Origin: Aquisalinus luteolus
GTDB lineage: Bacteria; Pseudomonadota; Alphaproteobacteria; Caulobacterales; Parvularculaceae
Length of the DNA stretch: 64,000 nt
Direction: 5' to 3'
Assembly (NCBI RefSeq): GCF_009712425.2
Contig: NZ_VCJR02000002.1
Location: 248,001-312,000, forward strand
Positions within the stretch are counted from its first letter, which is position 1. Every line of letters starts with the position of its first letter. The notes beneath the pieces were generated by a model, which worked only from the letters and a program-made list of their open reading frames with translations, made no database searches and had not been told where the DNA came from. This document shows, piece by piece, positions 7,896 through 16,581 of this stretch. A program made the translations under genes and the position numbers.

Positions 7896-8630
7896 ATGTT
7901 GTTGCGCAGGATGATGGAGCATGTGCGGACCCAGAACTGGTTTGCCGTCCTGCTCGATTTCGGCATCGTGGTCGTCGGTGTGTTCATTGGTATGCAGGTG
8001 TCGAACTGGAACGGCGTGAACCAGCAGCGCCAGATCGAAGACGAGATCATCGAAAGGCTGCATGCGGACTTTACAGAGATCGTCGCCTGGGCGAGTGCTG
8101 GCCGGGACTATGTCGAGGGCCTTCATGCCCACACCGGCCCATTGGTCGATGCCGGTGCGGCGGGATTTATCCTGCCAGAGCAGGAGGAGCCGCTGCTGAC
8201 GGCGATCAATGAGTGCTACGACCTGCTCATCACCCTGAAGACGTCGGCGACCTATACCGAGATCGTTTCCTCCGGACAAGTGCGTCTGATCCGCAATGAT
8301 GCGCTGCGTCAGGCGCTGGCAGGGTATCAGGCAAGCAGTGATGAATCCCATACTGCGTTTCAGGCTTTGAGCCAGGCTTTCATGCGTCATATCGATATCC
8401 TGGACAGCCATGCGATTATCGCGCCTGATGTGGCCAGCCTGCCCGTCGGCTCGAACATCGTGGTGACCGGTTATGACTGGGCGGCGCTAGATGATGATCC
8501 GCGGCTGCCGGCGACATTCCGCTTCTTCCATAATCTGCGCAGCAATGAATATCTGTTCTTCAACGGACTGGCCGAGGAGGCGCAGGCGGTGCTGACAATT
8601 CTCGAGGAAGAAACGGCGCTCAGACCCTGA
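7896..8630 (+). CDS. Array membrane protein 1 (paralogue family, DUF6090-like)
   Basis: 244 residues. A basic, aromatic N-terminus (MLLRRMMEHVRTQNW) is followed by one transmembrane helix (about 17-38) ending in the hallmark QVSNWN, then a roughly 200-residue soluble region, probably periplasmic. A central motif, TYTEIVSSGQVRLIRND, is shared with array members 2, 3 and 5. The NWN boundary and YxEIxxSG motif recall the DUF6090 proteins of Bacteroidetes; I infer distant kinship only. It begins after a candidate promoter and is separated from the rest of the array by an NTF2-like gene. Function unknown. Confidence 0.8.
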   Translation: MLLRRMMEHVRTQNWFAVLLDFGIVVVGVFIGMQVSNWNGVNQQRQIEDEIIERLHADFTEIVAWASAGRDYVEGLHAHTGPLVDAGAAGFILPEQEEPLLTAINECYDLLITLKTSATYTEIVSSGQVRLIRNDALRQALAGYQASSDESHTAFQALSQAFMRHIDILDSHAIIAPDVASLPVGSNIVVTGYDWAALDDDPRLPATFRFFHNLRSNEYLFFNGLAEEAQAVLTILEEETALRP

Positions 8631-8726
8631 GGGCCGGTATCCATGACTGCTGGCCAAGGCGTTGCGTATCCGCCCGGTTGCAATAATATTGACAGGGTAA
8701 AGGCGCAAAGGGGGCGTGATGAGTAG

Positions 8727-9212
8727 ATGGGCAGTTTACTTGCGGTGGTCGGTGTAATGGCGGCGGTGCTGCCGGGGCTTCCCGGGGCCGGGGCCAGCCC
8801 TTCGGATAGGGGCGCAGATGGCGTGCGTGCGGCGCGGACGGCCTTCAACAAGGCGATCGCAGAGGCAGATGCCGTTACCATCGGCAAGATCCTTGCCGAG
8901 GATACCGTGCTGGTTGCGGGCACCAACAGCGCGGTCATCTCCGGCCGGGCCGAGCAGGTCGGCGTGTGGGAAGCAGACTTCGCCGATCCGGATCGTCTTG
9001 TCTATCATCGGAAGACCGCCAAGGTGACCCTGTCGCCGCTCTATCCCATGGCGATGGAGACGGGCACGTGGCGGGGTTCCCCAGCGGGTAATGGCACCGA
9101 CTGGGTCGGCGGCAGCTATACCGCGAAATGGCGGCTGATCGACGGGCGCTGGCAGGTCGAGGCGGAAACCTACATGACCACGGGCTGCGGCGGCGCTCTT
9201 TGTGATGACTGA
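8727..9212 (+). CDS. Exported NTF2/SnoaL-like (DUF4440-type) protein
   Basis: 161 residues with a signal peptide (cleavage likely after GAGAS, about residue 24). The alpha+beta fold signatures are VRAARTAFNKAIAEADAVTIGKILAEDTVLVAG, then GRAEQVGVWEADF and the terminal strands YTAKWRLIDGRWQVEAETYM. Two cysteines at the extreme C-terminus (TGCGGALC) could form a disulfide. It is inserted between array members 1 and 2 on the same strand, 24 bases before member 2, so it may work with the membrane proteins. Ligand unknown. Confidence 0.8.
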   Translation: MGSLLAVVGVMAAVLPGLPGAGASPSDRGADGVRAARTAFNKAIAEADAVTIGKILAEDTVLVAGTNSAVISGRAEQVGVWEADFADPDRLVYHRKTAKVTLSPLYPMAMETGTWRGSPAGNGTDWVGGSYTAKWRLIDGRWQVEAETYMTTGCGGALCDD

Positions 9213-9236
9213 CGGGCGAGTAGCAAGGAGAAAGCC

Positions 9237-9983
9237 ATGCTCCTGAGGCGGATGATATCCCACGTCAAGGCGCAGAACTGGCTGGCTGTGTTTCTGGACT
9301 TCTTCATTGTCGTGGTCGGTGTGCTGATCGCCTTTCAGATAACCGAGTGGAGTGAGCAGCGAGAGGCGGCAAAACGGCGCGAGGCAGCGCTCGTCCGGCT
9401 GCACGACGAATCCGAGCTGGCTGTCGGCTATTTCAGGGAAATCGTGGGCATGTATGACGATCGTTCTGTCCACCGTTCCGAGGCCATTCGGCGCATGATT
9501 GACAATGACTGGGAGGGGGTGGATCTTGACGCGATGACGACCGGTATCACGTCTGTCGGTATTCTGCCGTCTGCATCGCCGCCTCGCAGTGTTTATGATG
9601 AAGTGATCAGCACAGGGCAGTTTTCGGAACTCGGTGACCCGGCCTTGCGAACCTCGATATCGGATTATTACGGACGGCTTTCTTTCCTGCAGGGGCAGAT
9701 CCTCTATACAAGATCAATCAACGCATACTTCCCCGATTGGCAACACCCGGGCATCATCCTGACGTTTGAACCCGGGACGGCGAGGGAGCGTGACTATGAG
9801 ATCGATTTCGATCTCGTCAGTAATGATCCGGATTTCATCGAGGGCATGATCGCGGGCAATAACTCGATGCGTGCGGTCGCCGGATGGTGGCGCGCCGTGC
9901 TGGAGGGGGCAGAGCAGATGTGCAAAGAGCTTGCCCGCGCGACTGGCCAGCCCTGCGAGCCTGTAGAAGAGAGTATTGGCTGA
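9237..9983 (+). CDS. Array membrane protein 2
   Basis: 248 residues, same layout as its neighbours: MLLRRMISHVKAQNW, a transmembrane helix (17-38) ending in QITEWS rather than QxxNWN, then a soluble domain with SVYDEVISTGQFSELGD. Strong ribosome site AAGGAGA. A lone C-terminal pair of cysteines (MCKELARATGQPC) is not shared by all members. Its TGA shares one base with the ATG of member 3, so the two are translationally coupled. Confidence 0.8.
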   Translation: MLLRRMISHVKAQNWLAVFLDFFIVVVGVLIAFQITEWSEQREAAKRREAALVRLHDESELAVGYFREIVGMYDDRSVHRSEAIRRMIDNDWEGVDLDAMTTGITSVGILPSASPPRSVYDEVISTGQFSELGDPALRTSISDYYGRLSFLQGQILYTRSINAYFPDWQHPGIILTFEPGTARERDYEIDFDLVSNDPDFIEGMIAGNNSMRAVAGWWRAVLEGAEQMCKELARATGQPCEPVEESIG

Positions 9984-10747
9984 TGCTGCTGCGCCGTATG
10001 ATGGAACATGTCCGTACCCAGAACTGGCTGGCTGTCTTTCTGGACTTCATCATTGTCGTCGTCGGTGTGTTCATCGGTATCCAGGTGGCGAACTGGAATA
10101 ATGTCCGGTCTGACCGGGCCTATGAGAGGGATATCCTGTACCGGTTGCATAATGAAATTCTAACTCTCGAGACCGGGCGAGAAGTGCCGGGACTTGTACA
10201 ACACAACAAAGCTTTGCGGGAATTTCTACCCAGACTGAAGGCGGGGCTCGAAGACACAGAGGTCGATGATCTGACATGCCGTGGGATTATCAGATCCCAT
10301 GTCCTCAATGGTCCGCCAGATAGCTTGCCCGCGCTGGATGAGCTTATTTCATCAGGTCGTATGAAGACACTGAGAAATACTGACATTCGAAGCTTCGGAA
10401 GTTCCTTTTTGCAGAAACGTGAATTTGGCCGCGAACTGATTACAGAGTTTGACAATGACTTGCGTGACCTCGGGCGCGAGTTTCCGGAACTGATGCACAT
10501 TCAGATTGCCAACGATCCGGAAACGGAACAGGGTTCATCGCAGGATTTCACCTGCGATCTCGTTGGCATGCGTAATAATACAGCTTTTCAAACGGCGTTG
10601 ATAAATAACGTTGATCGTTTCAATGGGATCATGAGTTATCACTTTGATTTTGTTGGTGCCGACCTTGATGCGCTTCATCAAGCTGTGGATCAGGAATTGC
10701 GTATTCAACATATAGCTGACGATGATACGCAGGAAGAACGACTATGA
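9983..10747 (+). CDS. Array membrane protein 3
   Basis: 254 residues. The N-terminal 40 residues are almost identical to member 1 (MLLRRMMEHVRTQNW, then FIIVVVGVFIGIQVANWN). The soluble part contains ALDELISSGRMKTLRNTDI, the family motif. Codon use after about 10140 is visibly more AT-rich than in the other members, which suggests divergence or a different recent history of this domain. It starts inside the stop of member 2 and overlaps member 4 by ATGA. Confidence 0.8.
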   Translation: MLLRRMMEHVRTQNWLAVFLDFIIVVVGVFIGIQVANWNNVRSDRAYERDILYRLHNEILTLETGREVPGLVQHNKALREFLPRLKAGLEDTEVDDLTCRGIIRSHVLNGPPDSLPALDELISSGRMKTLRNTDIRSFGSSFLQKREFGRELITEFDNDLRDLGREFPELMHIQIANDPETEQGSSQDFTCDLVGMRNNTAFQTALINNVDRFNGIMSYHFDFVGADLDALHQAVDQELRIQHIADDDTQEERL

Positions 10748-11490
10748 TTTTCCGCCGTATCAAAGCCCATATCGAAAAGGAAAACTGGTTCGCGGTCTTC
10801 CTCGATTTCCTGATCGTCGTGTCCGGCGTGGTCATCGGGGTGCAGATCGGCAACTGGAATGCCGATAGGCAGGACCATCAGGCCTATGAACAGGCGCTGG
10901 AGCGTTACAGGGCCGAGATCGAACTGAATCTTGCCACGCTCGATACCGTCGATGAAGGTGTCGAAGAGGCGCTGGTCGTGGTTGCTGACGGTTTCGATGC
11001 CTTGCTGGCGTGCGAGGAAATCCCCGCGAACCGGCTGGCGGTCGAGAGGGCCATCAACAAGACCATGGGCACTTACGGCATCAACCTGCGGGACCAGGCC
11101 TTGCTGGACCTTACGGCGGCGGCCACCTATCTGGACCAGCAGTCCGAGGCTGACCGGGAGCGCTTCGGCAATACACGGCACCGGATGGAGATCTTCCTGC
11201 GCGAAGCGGACTATATAGAAAAGATTCCGCTACAGGAGCGGGCCCAGAATAACCCGGTTATTTCCGTCGGCAGTATCGAGGAGCGCCGGGTGGAGTATCA
11301 GGGTACGGATTACTCTCGGGCAGATCGCACGCTGGCCCTCGCCGTGCCACTGGATGTCGCCTGCAAGGACGACATGCTGCTCAAGTCTCTCTATACATGG
11401 GAGCGCTGGCAACGTGCCCTGCCCGCGGTGTCGAGAATCCTGCGGCAACAGCTGGAAGAAGACCTTGCCTATCTGGAGGAACGCCAGTGA
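10744..11490 (+). CDS. Array membrane protein 4 (divergent, motif lost)
   Basis: 248 residues. N-terminus MIFRRIKAHIEKENW, transmembrane helix ending QIGNWN, then a mostly helical soluble region. Unlike its siblings it lacks the YxEIxxSG motif; the corresponding place reads LLDLTAAATYLDQ. The C-terminus ends in a predicted coiled coil (RILRQQLEEDLAYLEERQ). It overlaps member 3 by ATGA and member 5 by GTGA. Confidence 0.78.
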   Translation: MIFRRIKAHIEKENWFAVFLDFLIVVSGVVIGVQIGNWNADRQDHQAYEQALERYRAEIELNLATLDTVDEGVEEALVVVADGFDALLACEEIPANRLAVERAINKTMGTYGINLRDQALLDLTAAATYLDQQSEADRERFGNTRHRMEIFLREADYIEKIPLQERAQNNPVISVGSIEERRVEYQGTDYSRADRTLALAVPLDVACKDDMLLKSLYTWERWQRALPAVSRILRQQLEEDLAYLEERQ

Positions 11491-12425
11491 TCCTGCGTCG
11501 TTTCATGATCCATGTCAGCGAGCAGAACTGGACGGCGGTTGTGCTGGATTTCGCCATCGTCGTGTTCGGCGTCTATATCGGCCTGCAGCTTGGCAACTGG
11601 AACGATGCCCGCGAGGAGCGTGAGCGCGAAACCGCAATCCTGCAGCGCCTGCATGTCGATTTCGAACAGCTTGAACTGCTCGACACCTATGCCGCTGCAT
11701 CGGCAGAGCAGGGGTTTCGCAGTGCTGACCTGCTGATCGGTGCCGTCGAGGATGGCACACTGACACAGTATGAGGATGAGCAGCTGTACCCGGCCGTCCA
11801 GGCTGCACTGACCGTCAGGCCGCCAAACGGTCCGTCCTCGACCTATACAGAGATTGTTGCGTCCGGCCAGGTCAGCCTGTTGCAGAACAGCGAGCTGCGC
11901 GAATGGCTGGCGACCTATGACAAGGGCCAGGATGCCTATGCCACGGTGCATTCCAATCTGTATGACATGGCCTTGCGCGAGGCGTTCCCGATCTGGCGGA
12001 TGGCAGAGTTCGATGACACCATAAACGATGAGGGCCGGGTTGTGCTCGGGCCGGTCAGCGGGTTTGACTTCGACCGGCTGGCGACAGATCCGGAGCTTGT
12101 CTATGCGATGCGGGCGGCAAGACGGATCATGGGCACGCATCATAGCTATACGGAGCATCTGGCGAACATGTCGAACCAGATCAGCCTGATCCTGGAAGAA
12201 GAGCTGGGAGAGGGGCCGTCGGAGCAGATCGTCACGATCCGCGAACAGCGCCAGTCCTATCGGGAACAGGCAGAAGAGATGTCACGCCAGCGGGCTGAGA
12301 AAGAGGCCAATGCCGCAACATCGGCGGCATCACCGGCTGAAGCGGAGGCGGACCAGGTGTCTGAAAACCCGACAGCGGCCCCGGTGCCTGACGATATCGT
12401 GGAAGAGGTTACAGAAGGGGAGTAG
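11487..12425 (+). CDS. Array membrane protein 5 with coiled-coil and acidic tail
   Basis: 312 residues from a GTG start that overlaps the stop of member 4 (GTGA). N-terminus MILRRFMIHVSEQNW, transmembrane helix ending QLGNWN, then the motif TYTEIVASGQVSLLQNSEL, closest to member 1. It has a unique extension of about 70 residues: a charged coiled coil (EQIVTIREQRQSYREQ onward) and an Ala/Glu/Pro-rich acidic tail. As the last gene and the only one with this tail, it may be a scaffold or partner-binding subunit (inference). Confidence 0.8.
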   Translation: MILRRFMIHVSEQNWTAVVLDFAIVVFGVYIGLQLGNWNDAREERERETAILQRLHVDFEQLELLDTYAAASAEQGFRSADLLIGAVEDGTLTQYEDEQLYPAVQAALTVRPPNGPSSTYTEIVASGQVSLLQNSELREWLATYDKGQDAYATVHSNLYDMALREAFPIWRMAEFDDTINDEGRVVLGPVSGFDFDRLATDPELVYAMRAARRIMGTHHSYTEHLANMSNQISLILEEELGEGPSEQIVTIREQRQSYREQAEEMSRQRAEKEANAATSAASPAEAEADQVSENPTAAPVPDDIVEEVTEGE

Positions 12426-12432
12426 CTGGCGG

Positions 12433-13068
12433 TCAGAGATTATCCGTGCGGAAGGAATGCACCTTGCCATGGGTGTCCATGACGATGATCCATTTCCCGT
12501 CTTCGGAAATATCCGCCGTCAGCGGGCGGGCATCGTCGATCCGGTCATAGCCAAGCGGCAGGGTCGCGACAGGGTCGCCGGTTTCAATTTCTTCGATAAC
12601 AAGCGTGCACACGCCGGAGCGCCATCCGGACGGGGCGCCAATGACCGGTTCGCCGGGGATGCGCCTTTCCGGCTGGAAGCAGTCTATGCGCGTGTCGTAG
12701 ACGGGGTTGGTCTTCGTCACGGCCATGCAGCGCCTGTCGCTGCGCTCGCCCGTCTCCAGGGAATAGACGGAGCATCTGTTGCCGGTCCCGGTATCTGCCG
12801 GCGTGGCGATGGAGATCGCGTCTCCATGAAAGACCGATGTGATGGCGCAGGTGCTGACATGGCCGTTGCGCACCATCCACGGGATCTCGTCATTGAGCGT
12901 CTCGTATTCGGTATAGCAGAATGGCCCGCCATCCATGGTCGCGGTGGCCTTGGCCAGCGTCTCCGTCGGCAGGTCATAGCTGTTGGTGCTGGTCGTTGCC
13001 GTCATGGCGCAGGCACCTAGCGATGCTGCAAGGGCTGTGATGGCAGCCAGCCGCAGATAACGCTTCAT
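12433..13068 (-). CDS. Predicted lipoprotein with conserved cysteines, function unknown
   Basis: 211 residues from MKRYLRLAA. Lipoprotein signal with lipobox LGAC (cysteine about residue 20). The mature part has several cysteines and a C-terminal ADISEDGKWIIVMDTHGKVH stretch that resembles a single beta-propeller blade. It converges on the membrane-protein array with only seven bases between the stop codons. No family recognised. Confidence 0.6.
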   Translation of the reverse strand: MKRYLRLAAITALAASLGACAMTATTSTNSYDLPTETLAKATATMDGGPFCYTEYETLNDEIPWMVRNGHVSTCAITSVFHGDAISIATPADTGTGNRCSVYSLETGERSDRRCMAVTKTNPVYDTRIDCFQPERRIPGEPVIGAPSGWRSGVCTLVIEEIETGDPVATLPLGYDRIDDARPLTADISEDGKWIIVMDTHGKVHSFRTDNL

Positions 13069-13090
13069 GATACCTGCCCTGTCCATGTGC

Positions 13091-14437
13091 TCAGTATCCT
13101 TCTAGCATGGCGTCTGGCAGCATGGAGGTCTGGGTGACGAAGCTGGTCGGCGCGGGGTCGATGACGCGGATGCCGCCGCCATTGATTTCCAGGATCGCAA
13201 GGCCGCGTTCGACCCGGCCATCGAGGGTCAGGCGGAACAGGCCGTCGGCACCGAGATAGCCGTTCGGGTCGGCGATGTTGGAGGCCGAATAGCGATTGAA
13301 TTTCGGCAGGTCGGCGAGGCTGGCCGTCAGCAGGGCCGCGTCATAGGCAAGAGAGGCAAGGCGCGGCGGCTGCGAGCCGTAGACGCTGGCATAGCGGCGG
13401 TTGAAAGCCTCCGACTGGGACGGGTCCGGCGCGGCAAACCAGCCGCCCGAAAGCGCCGGCTCGCGCGTCAGCTGCGGGTTGTTCCATGACGAAACCCCAA
13501 GCACCTTGATGCAGCGGACATTGACATCGTAATAGGGCAGCAGCGGCGCAAGCGCCCGCAAATTCGTGCCTTGTTCCGGCATCAAAACGGCCTGGTAGCC
13601 AGAGCCGGACGTACCCGTCGAGTTCGTTGCCATGCCCAGCTCGTTGCGGGCGGAAACATCGGCGCAGCTGCCGGCATATTGGGCGAGGCGCTTGGCCGGT
13701 TGCATCATCGCGTCCGGCGAGGGCACATATTGTTCCTCGTGGACGACGACACCGCCGCGCACGAAGGTCTCCTCATAGAAGGAATTGCGGACGCGCTGGC
13801 CATATTCGGTTTGCGGGGCGAGCAGGCCGAAGCGGGTATAGCCGCGCTTGATTGCGAAATCCGTCACCCGGGCGACTTCCATCTCGGGTGGGAAGGACAG
13901 GAGATAGACGCCATTGCCGGCAATCTGGGTGTCTGACGAGAAGGCGATCATCGGTACACCGGCGCGGCGGGTAACTTCGGCAGCGGCCTCGACGGAGGAG
14001 GACAGCAGCGGGCCGAGCACGATTTCCGCGCCCTCGCGAAGGGCTTCCTCTGCCTTGGCACGGGCGCCCTCAGCTGTGCCGCCCGTGTCCTTGGGGATCA
14101 GGAGGAAGCGGTCATTCTGAGCCTCGAAAGCCGCCATCTGGGCAGCATTGGACATTGCCTCGGCAATGACGCGAACATTCTCCGACGAGCCGGTCATCGG
14201 CAGGAGGAGGGCGACGCGCACCGGCTCCTTGTCACCGAGCTGTTCGGTGGTGACGTATTCGTTCGGGTCGTAGGGCTCGAATTCCGGTTCTTCCTCGACA
14301 GGCTCCTGCGGCTGCGGCTGGGCGATGACCGGCGGCTGCGGGCGCGGCTGGTTGACCGGTGCTGTCGTCTCGCACCCGGCAAGGAACAGGCTTGCGCCCA
14401 GCGTGGCGAACAGGGAAATCTTCAGGAAACGGTTCAT
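13091..14437 (-). CDS. Penicillin-binding protein activator LpoA-like lipoprotein
   Basis: 448-residue outer-membrane lipoprotein (lipobox LAGC, Cys22) with a proline/glutamate-rich linker (about 25-65). A periplasmic binding protein type-1 domain follows, starting VRVALLLPMTGSSENV and containing IVLGPLLSSSVEAAAEV and YTRFGLLAPQTEYGQRV. In gammaproteobacteria the equivalent domain of LpoA stimulates PBP1a. It is divergent from rsmI, as lpoA is next to rsmI in Escherichia coli, and yraN and a BON-domain gene follow, as expected. The role in peptidoglycan synthesis is inferred from family and synteny. Confidence 0.85.
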   Translation of the reverse strand: MNRFLKISLFATLGASLFLAGCETTAPVNQPRPQPPVIAQPQPQEPVEEEPEFEPYDPNEYVTTEQLGDKEPVRVALLLPMTGSSENVRVIAEAMSNAAQMAAFEAQNDRFLLIPKDTGGTAEGARAKAEEALREGAEIVLGPLLSSSVEAAAEVTRRAGVPMIAFSSDTQIAGNGVYLLSFPPEMEVARVTDFAIKRGYTRFGLLAPQTEYGQRVRNSFYEETFVRGGVVVHEEQYVPSPDAMMQPAKRLAQYAGSCADVSARNELGMATNSTGTSGSGYQAVLMPEQGTNLRALAPLLPYYDVNVRCIKVLGVSSWNNPQLTREPALSGGWFAAPDPSQSEAFNRRYASVYGSQPPRLASLAYDAALLTASLADLPKFNRYSASNIADPNGYLGADGLFRLTLDGRVERGLAILEINGGGIRVIDPAPTSFVTQTSMLPDAMLEGY

Positions 14438-14627
14438 GTCGGTCTTGCCCTCTCATCGCCCCTGACGTGGCTCGCTTGGCCGGGTGGGCGGGTGAAACAT
14501 GCTGTACAGGCGGGGTAATCACCCGCAACGCATACTGTGTCGGTTGTGCCCAGTCTAGCAACCGCCTTGCGTCAGGCAATACATGTTTTGGTGACAGAAG
14601 AGGTCGGAAGCTGGCATAGAGCAAGGC

Positions 14628-15464
14628 ATGAGCCTTCAACCCGGCCTTTATGTGGCAGCGACCCCGATCGGTAACCTGAAAGACATCACCCTCAGGGTGA
14701 TCGAGGCCCTGCGCGAGGCGGACCTGATCCTGTGCGAAGATACGCGGGTGACAGGCAAGCTGCTCAATGCGCATTCGATCAAGACGCCGATGAAGGCCTA
14801 TCACGACCATAACGCCGCCCGTGTGCGGCCGGAGGTGCTGGAGCGGCTGGAAAGCGGCGCGCGCATCTGCCTTGTCTCGGATGCTGGTACGCCGCTGATT
14901 TCCGATCCCGGCTACAAGCTGGTGCGCGAAGTGCGCGATGCCGGGCTTGCCGTCTTCACCTTGCCGGGGCCATCGGCGATGGTCGCGGCGCTGTCGGTTG
15001 CGGGTGCGCCGACGGACCGCTTCCTGTTTGCGGGCTTCCTGCCGGTAAAGTCCGGTGCGCGGAAGAGCGAGCTGGAAGCGCTGAAGGCGGTTCCCGCGAC
15101 GCTGGTCTTCTATGAGACCGGTCCGCGGCTCGCATCCTGTCTTGCCGACATGGCCGAGGTGCTGGGGTCGCGAAAGGTAGCGGTGGCGAGAGAGCTGACC
15201 AAGCTGCACGAGGAAGTGCGCGAAGGGCTGCCGGGCGATCTTTCCGCTGTCTATATGGAAGAAGGTGCGCCGAAAGGCGAGATCGTCGTGGTCGTCCATC
15301 CGCCTGCCGAGGACGAACCGGGCGCGGCCGATGCCGAGGCGATCATCGAACAGCTGCTGGAGGACCATTCGGTCAAGGAGGCGGCAACGATCGCTGCCGA
15401 ACAGACTGGCCTGCCGCGCAAGCAGATGTATGACATCGCGCTGACCCTGAAGAAGGGGCGGTAG
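14628..15464 (+). CDS. rsmI: 16S rRNA (cytidine1402-2'-O)-methyltransferase RsmI
   Basis: 278 residues, tetrapyrrole-methylase fold. Signatures are YVAATPIGNLKDITLR, LCEDTRVTGKLL, LVSDAGTPLISDPGYKLVRE, VFTLPGPSAMVAALSVAG, and the C-terminal KGEIVVVVHPP. It methylates the 2'-hydroxyl of C1402 in the decoding centre, together with RsmH. Its TAG shares a base with the GTG of yraN. Confidence 0.97.
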   Translation: MSLQPGLYVAATPIGNLKDITLRVIEALREADLILCEDTRVTGKLLNAHSIKTPMKAYHDHNAARVRPEVLERLESGARICLVSDAGTPLISDPGYKLVREVRDAGLAVFTLPGPSAMVAALSVAGAPTDRFLFAGFLPVKSGARKSELEALKAVPATLVFYETGPRLASCLADMAEVLGSRKVAVARELTKLHEEVREGLPGDLSAVYMEEGAPKGEIVVVVHPPAEDEPGAADAEAIIEQLLEDHSVKEAATIAAEQTGLPRKQMYDIALTLKKGR

Positions 15465-15832
15465 TGTCGCCACGCCCCTTAAGACAGGAAGCCGAGCGGC
15501 GGGGGCGGTTTGCCGAATCCATCGCGGCCATACTCCTGCGGCTGAAGGGCTATCGCATTCTTGCCATGCGCTGGAAGGCCCGGGGCGGCGAGGTCGATAT
15601 TATCGCCTCGAAAGCGGGCATACTCGTCTTCGTCGAGGTCAAGGCAAGGACGAGCCACGAGGCCGGTATTGCCGCCGTTACCCCGCAGGCACGCCAGCGG
15701 ATCGCCGTCGCGGCGGAACAGTTCATCCGCCACAGGCGTCTCCACCCTGAGCCGGCCTGCCGGTATGACCTGATCACTGTCCGCAATCTGACACCAAGGC
15801 ACCATAAAAATGCCTGGAGATCAGGCGACTAG
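15464..15832 (+). CDS. yraN: YraN family (UPF0102) nuclease-like protein
   Basis: 122 residues from a GTG that overlaps the rsmI stop. The PD-(D/E)XK-like core reads ILAMRWKARGGEVDIIASKAG followed by LVFVEVKARTS, with the acidic and lysine residues of the nuclease motif in place. The family is conserved next to rsmI across proteobacteria; its cellular role is still unclear. Confidence 0.92.
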   Translation: MSPRPLRQEAERRGRFAESIAAILLRLKGYRILAMRWKARGGEVDIIASKAGILVFVEVKARTSHEAGIAAVTPQARQRIAVAAEQFIRHRRLHPEPACRYDLITVRNLTPRHHKNAWRSGD

Positions 15833-15854
15833 GTCGAGTGAGTAGCGTTATTTC

Positions 15855-15882
15855 CGCCCGGTAGCGTTTCGGTAACCGGGCG
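15855..15882 (+). terminator. Weak stem-loop after yraN
   Basis: CGCCCGGT (15855-15862) and ACCGGGCG (15875-15882) pair across a 12-base loop. There is only a TTAACC tail, so it is a doubtful terminator in the 140-base gap before the BON-domain gene. Confidence 0.35.
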
Positions 15883-15972
15883 TTAACCATCCTGAACTCT
15901 ATGTCACTGGTATTGCCCGGCGTTACGCGGCATTTTTGAACGGTTATTTCGGGTCCAGAGAGGATTTGAACC

Positions 15973-16539
15973 ATGAACAAGACACTGAAGATCTCTACAA
16001 AAGCGCTGATCGCCCTGTGCGCCGCGACCATGCTGGCGACCGGCTGCGCCCAGAACCGCACGATCGGCGGCAATGTCGATGATGCGGCAGCCGACATCGC
16101 GCTGAAGGCGAACCTCGTCAAGGATGAGAAATACGACTATTCCGACGTCGATATCACCGTTTTCGAGGCGCGGGTGATGCTGACCGGCTCGATGCGTACC
16201 GAGGAAGGCAAGGCCCATCTTGAGCGGCTGGCGCAGAACTCCCCCAATGTGAAGCAGGTGATCAACGAGATCATCGTCGGCGAGAAGACATCGTTCCAGC
16301 AGGGCACCCGCGACGCGCTGATCGACCAGCGCCTTGCCGCTGCACTGCTGACCGATACGGGTGTCGTTCGGCGCAACTACCAGTTCACGGTGTCCAACGG
16401 CGTTGTCTACATGCTGGGCGTCGCGCAGGGCCCGACCGAGCTGACCCGGGCGACCGAACAGGCCCGCCGCATCGACGGCGTGAAAAAGGTCGTGAGCCAT
16501 GTCATGTATGTGGGTGATCCTTCCCGCGTAACGCGCTAG
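15973..16539 (+). CDS. Dual BON-domain lipoprotein (DolP/YraP-like)
   Basis: 188 residues, lipobox ATGC (cysteine about residue 25). Two BON domains follow: IALKANLVKDEKYDYSDVDITVF and VMLTGSMRT for the first, then QRLAAALLTDTGVV and VVYMLGVAQG for the second. In Escherichia coli the homologue DolP maintains outer-membrane integrity and supports BAM. Placement behind rsmI-yraN matches the E. coli lpoA-rsmI-yraN-diaA-dolP order (diaA missing here). Ribosome site AGAGAGGA. Confidence 0.9.
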   Translation: MNKTLKISTKALIALCAATMLATGCAQNRTIGGNVDDAAADIALKANLVKDEKYDYSDVDITVFEARVMLTGSMRTEEGKAHLERLAQNSPNVKQVINEIIVGEKTSFQQGTRDALIDQRLAAALLTDTGVVRRNYQFTVSNGVVYMLGVAQGPTELTRATEQARRIDGVKKVVSHVMYVGDPSRVTR

Positions 16540-16581
16540 ATAGAGGGCCTGAGATACAGGCCTTTTAGAAAGCGACGCGAC

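Noticed and set aside
6573-8411. Long minus-strand open frame of about 600 codons opposite hemW
   Set aside because: It is the antisense shadow of hemW and the first array gene; the protein has no recognisable family and the plus-strand genes carry clear motifs.
7896-12425. Anti-phage defence system
   Set aside because: No nuclease, NTPase, methylase or other effector domain is visible in the array, so this label would be speculation.
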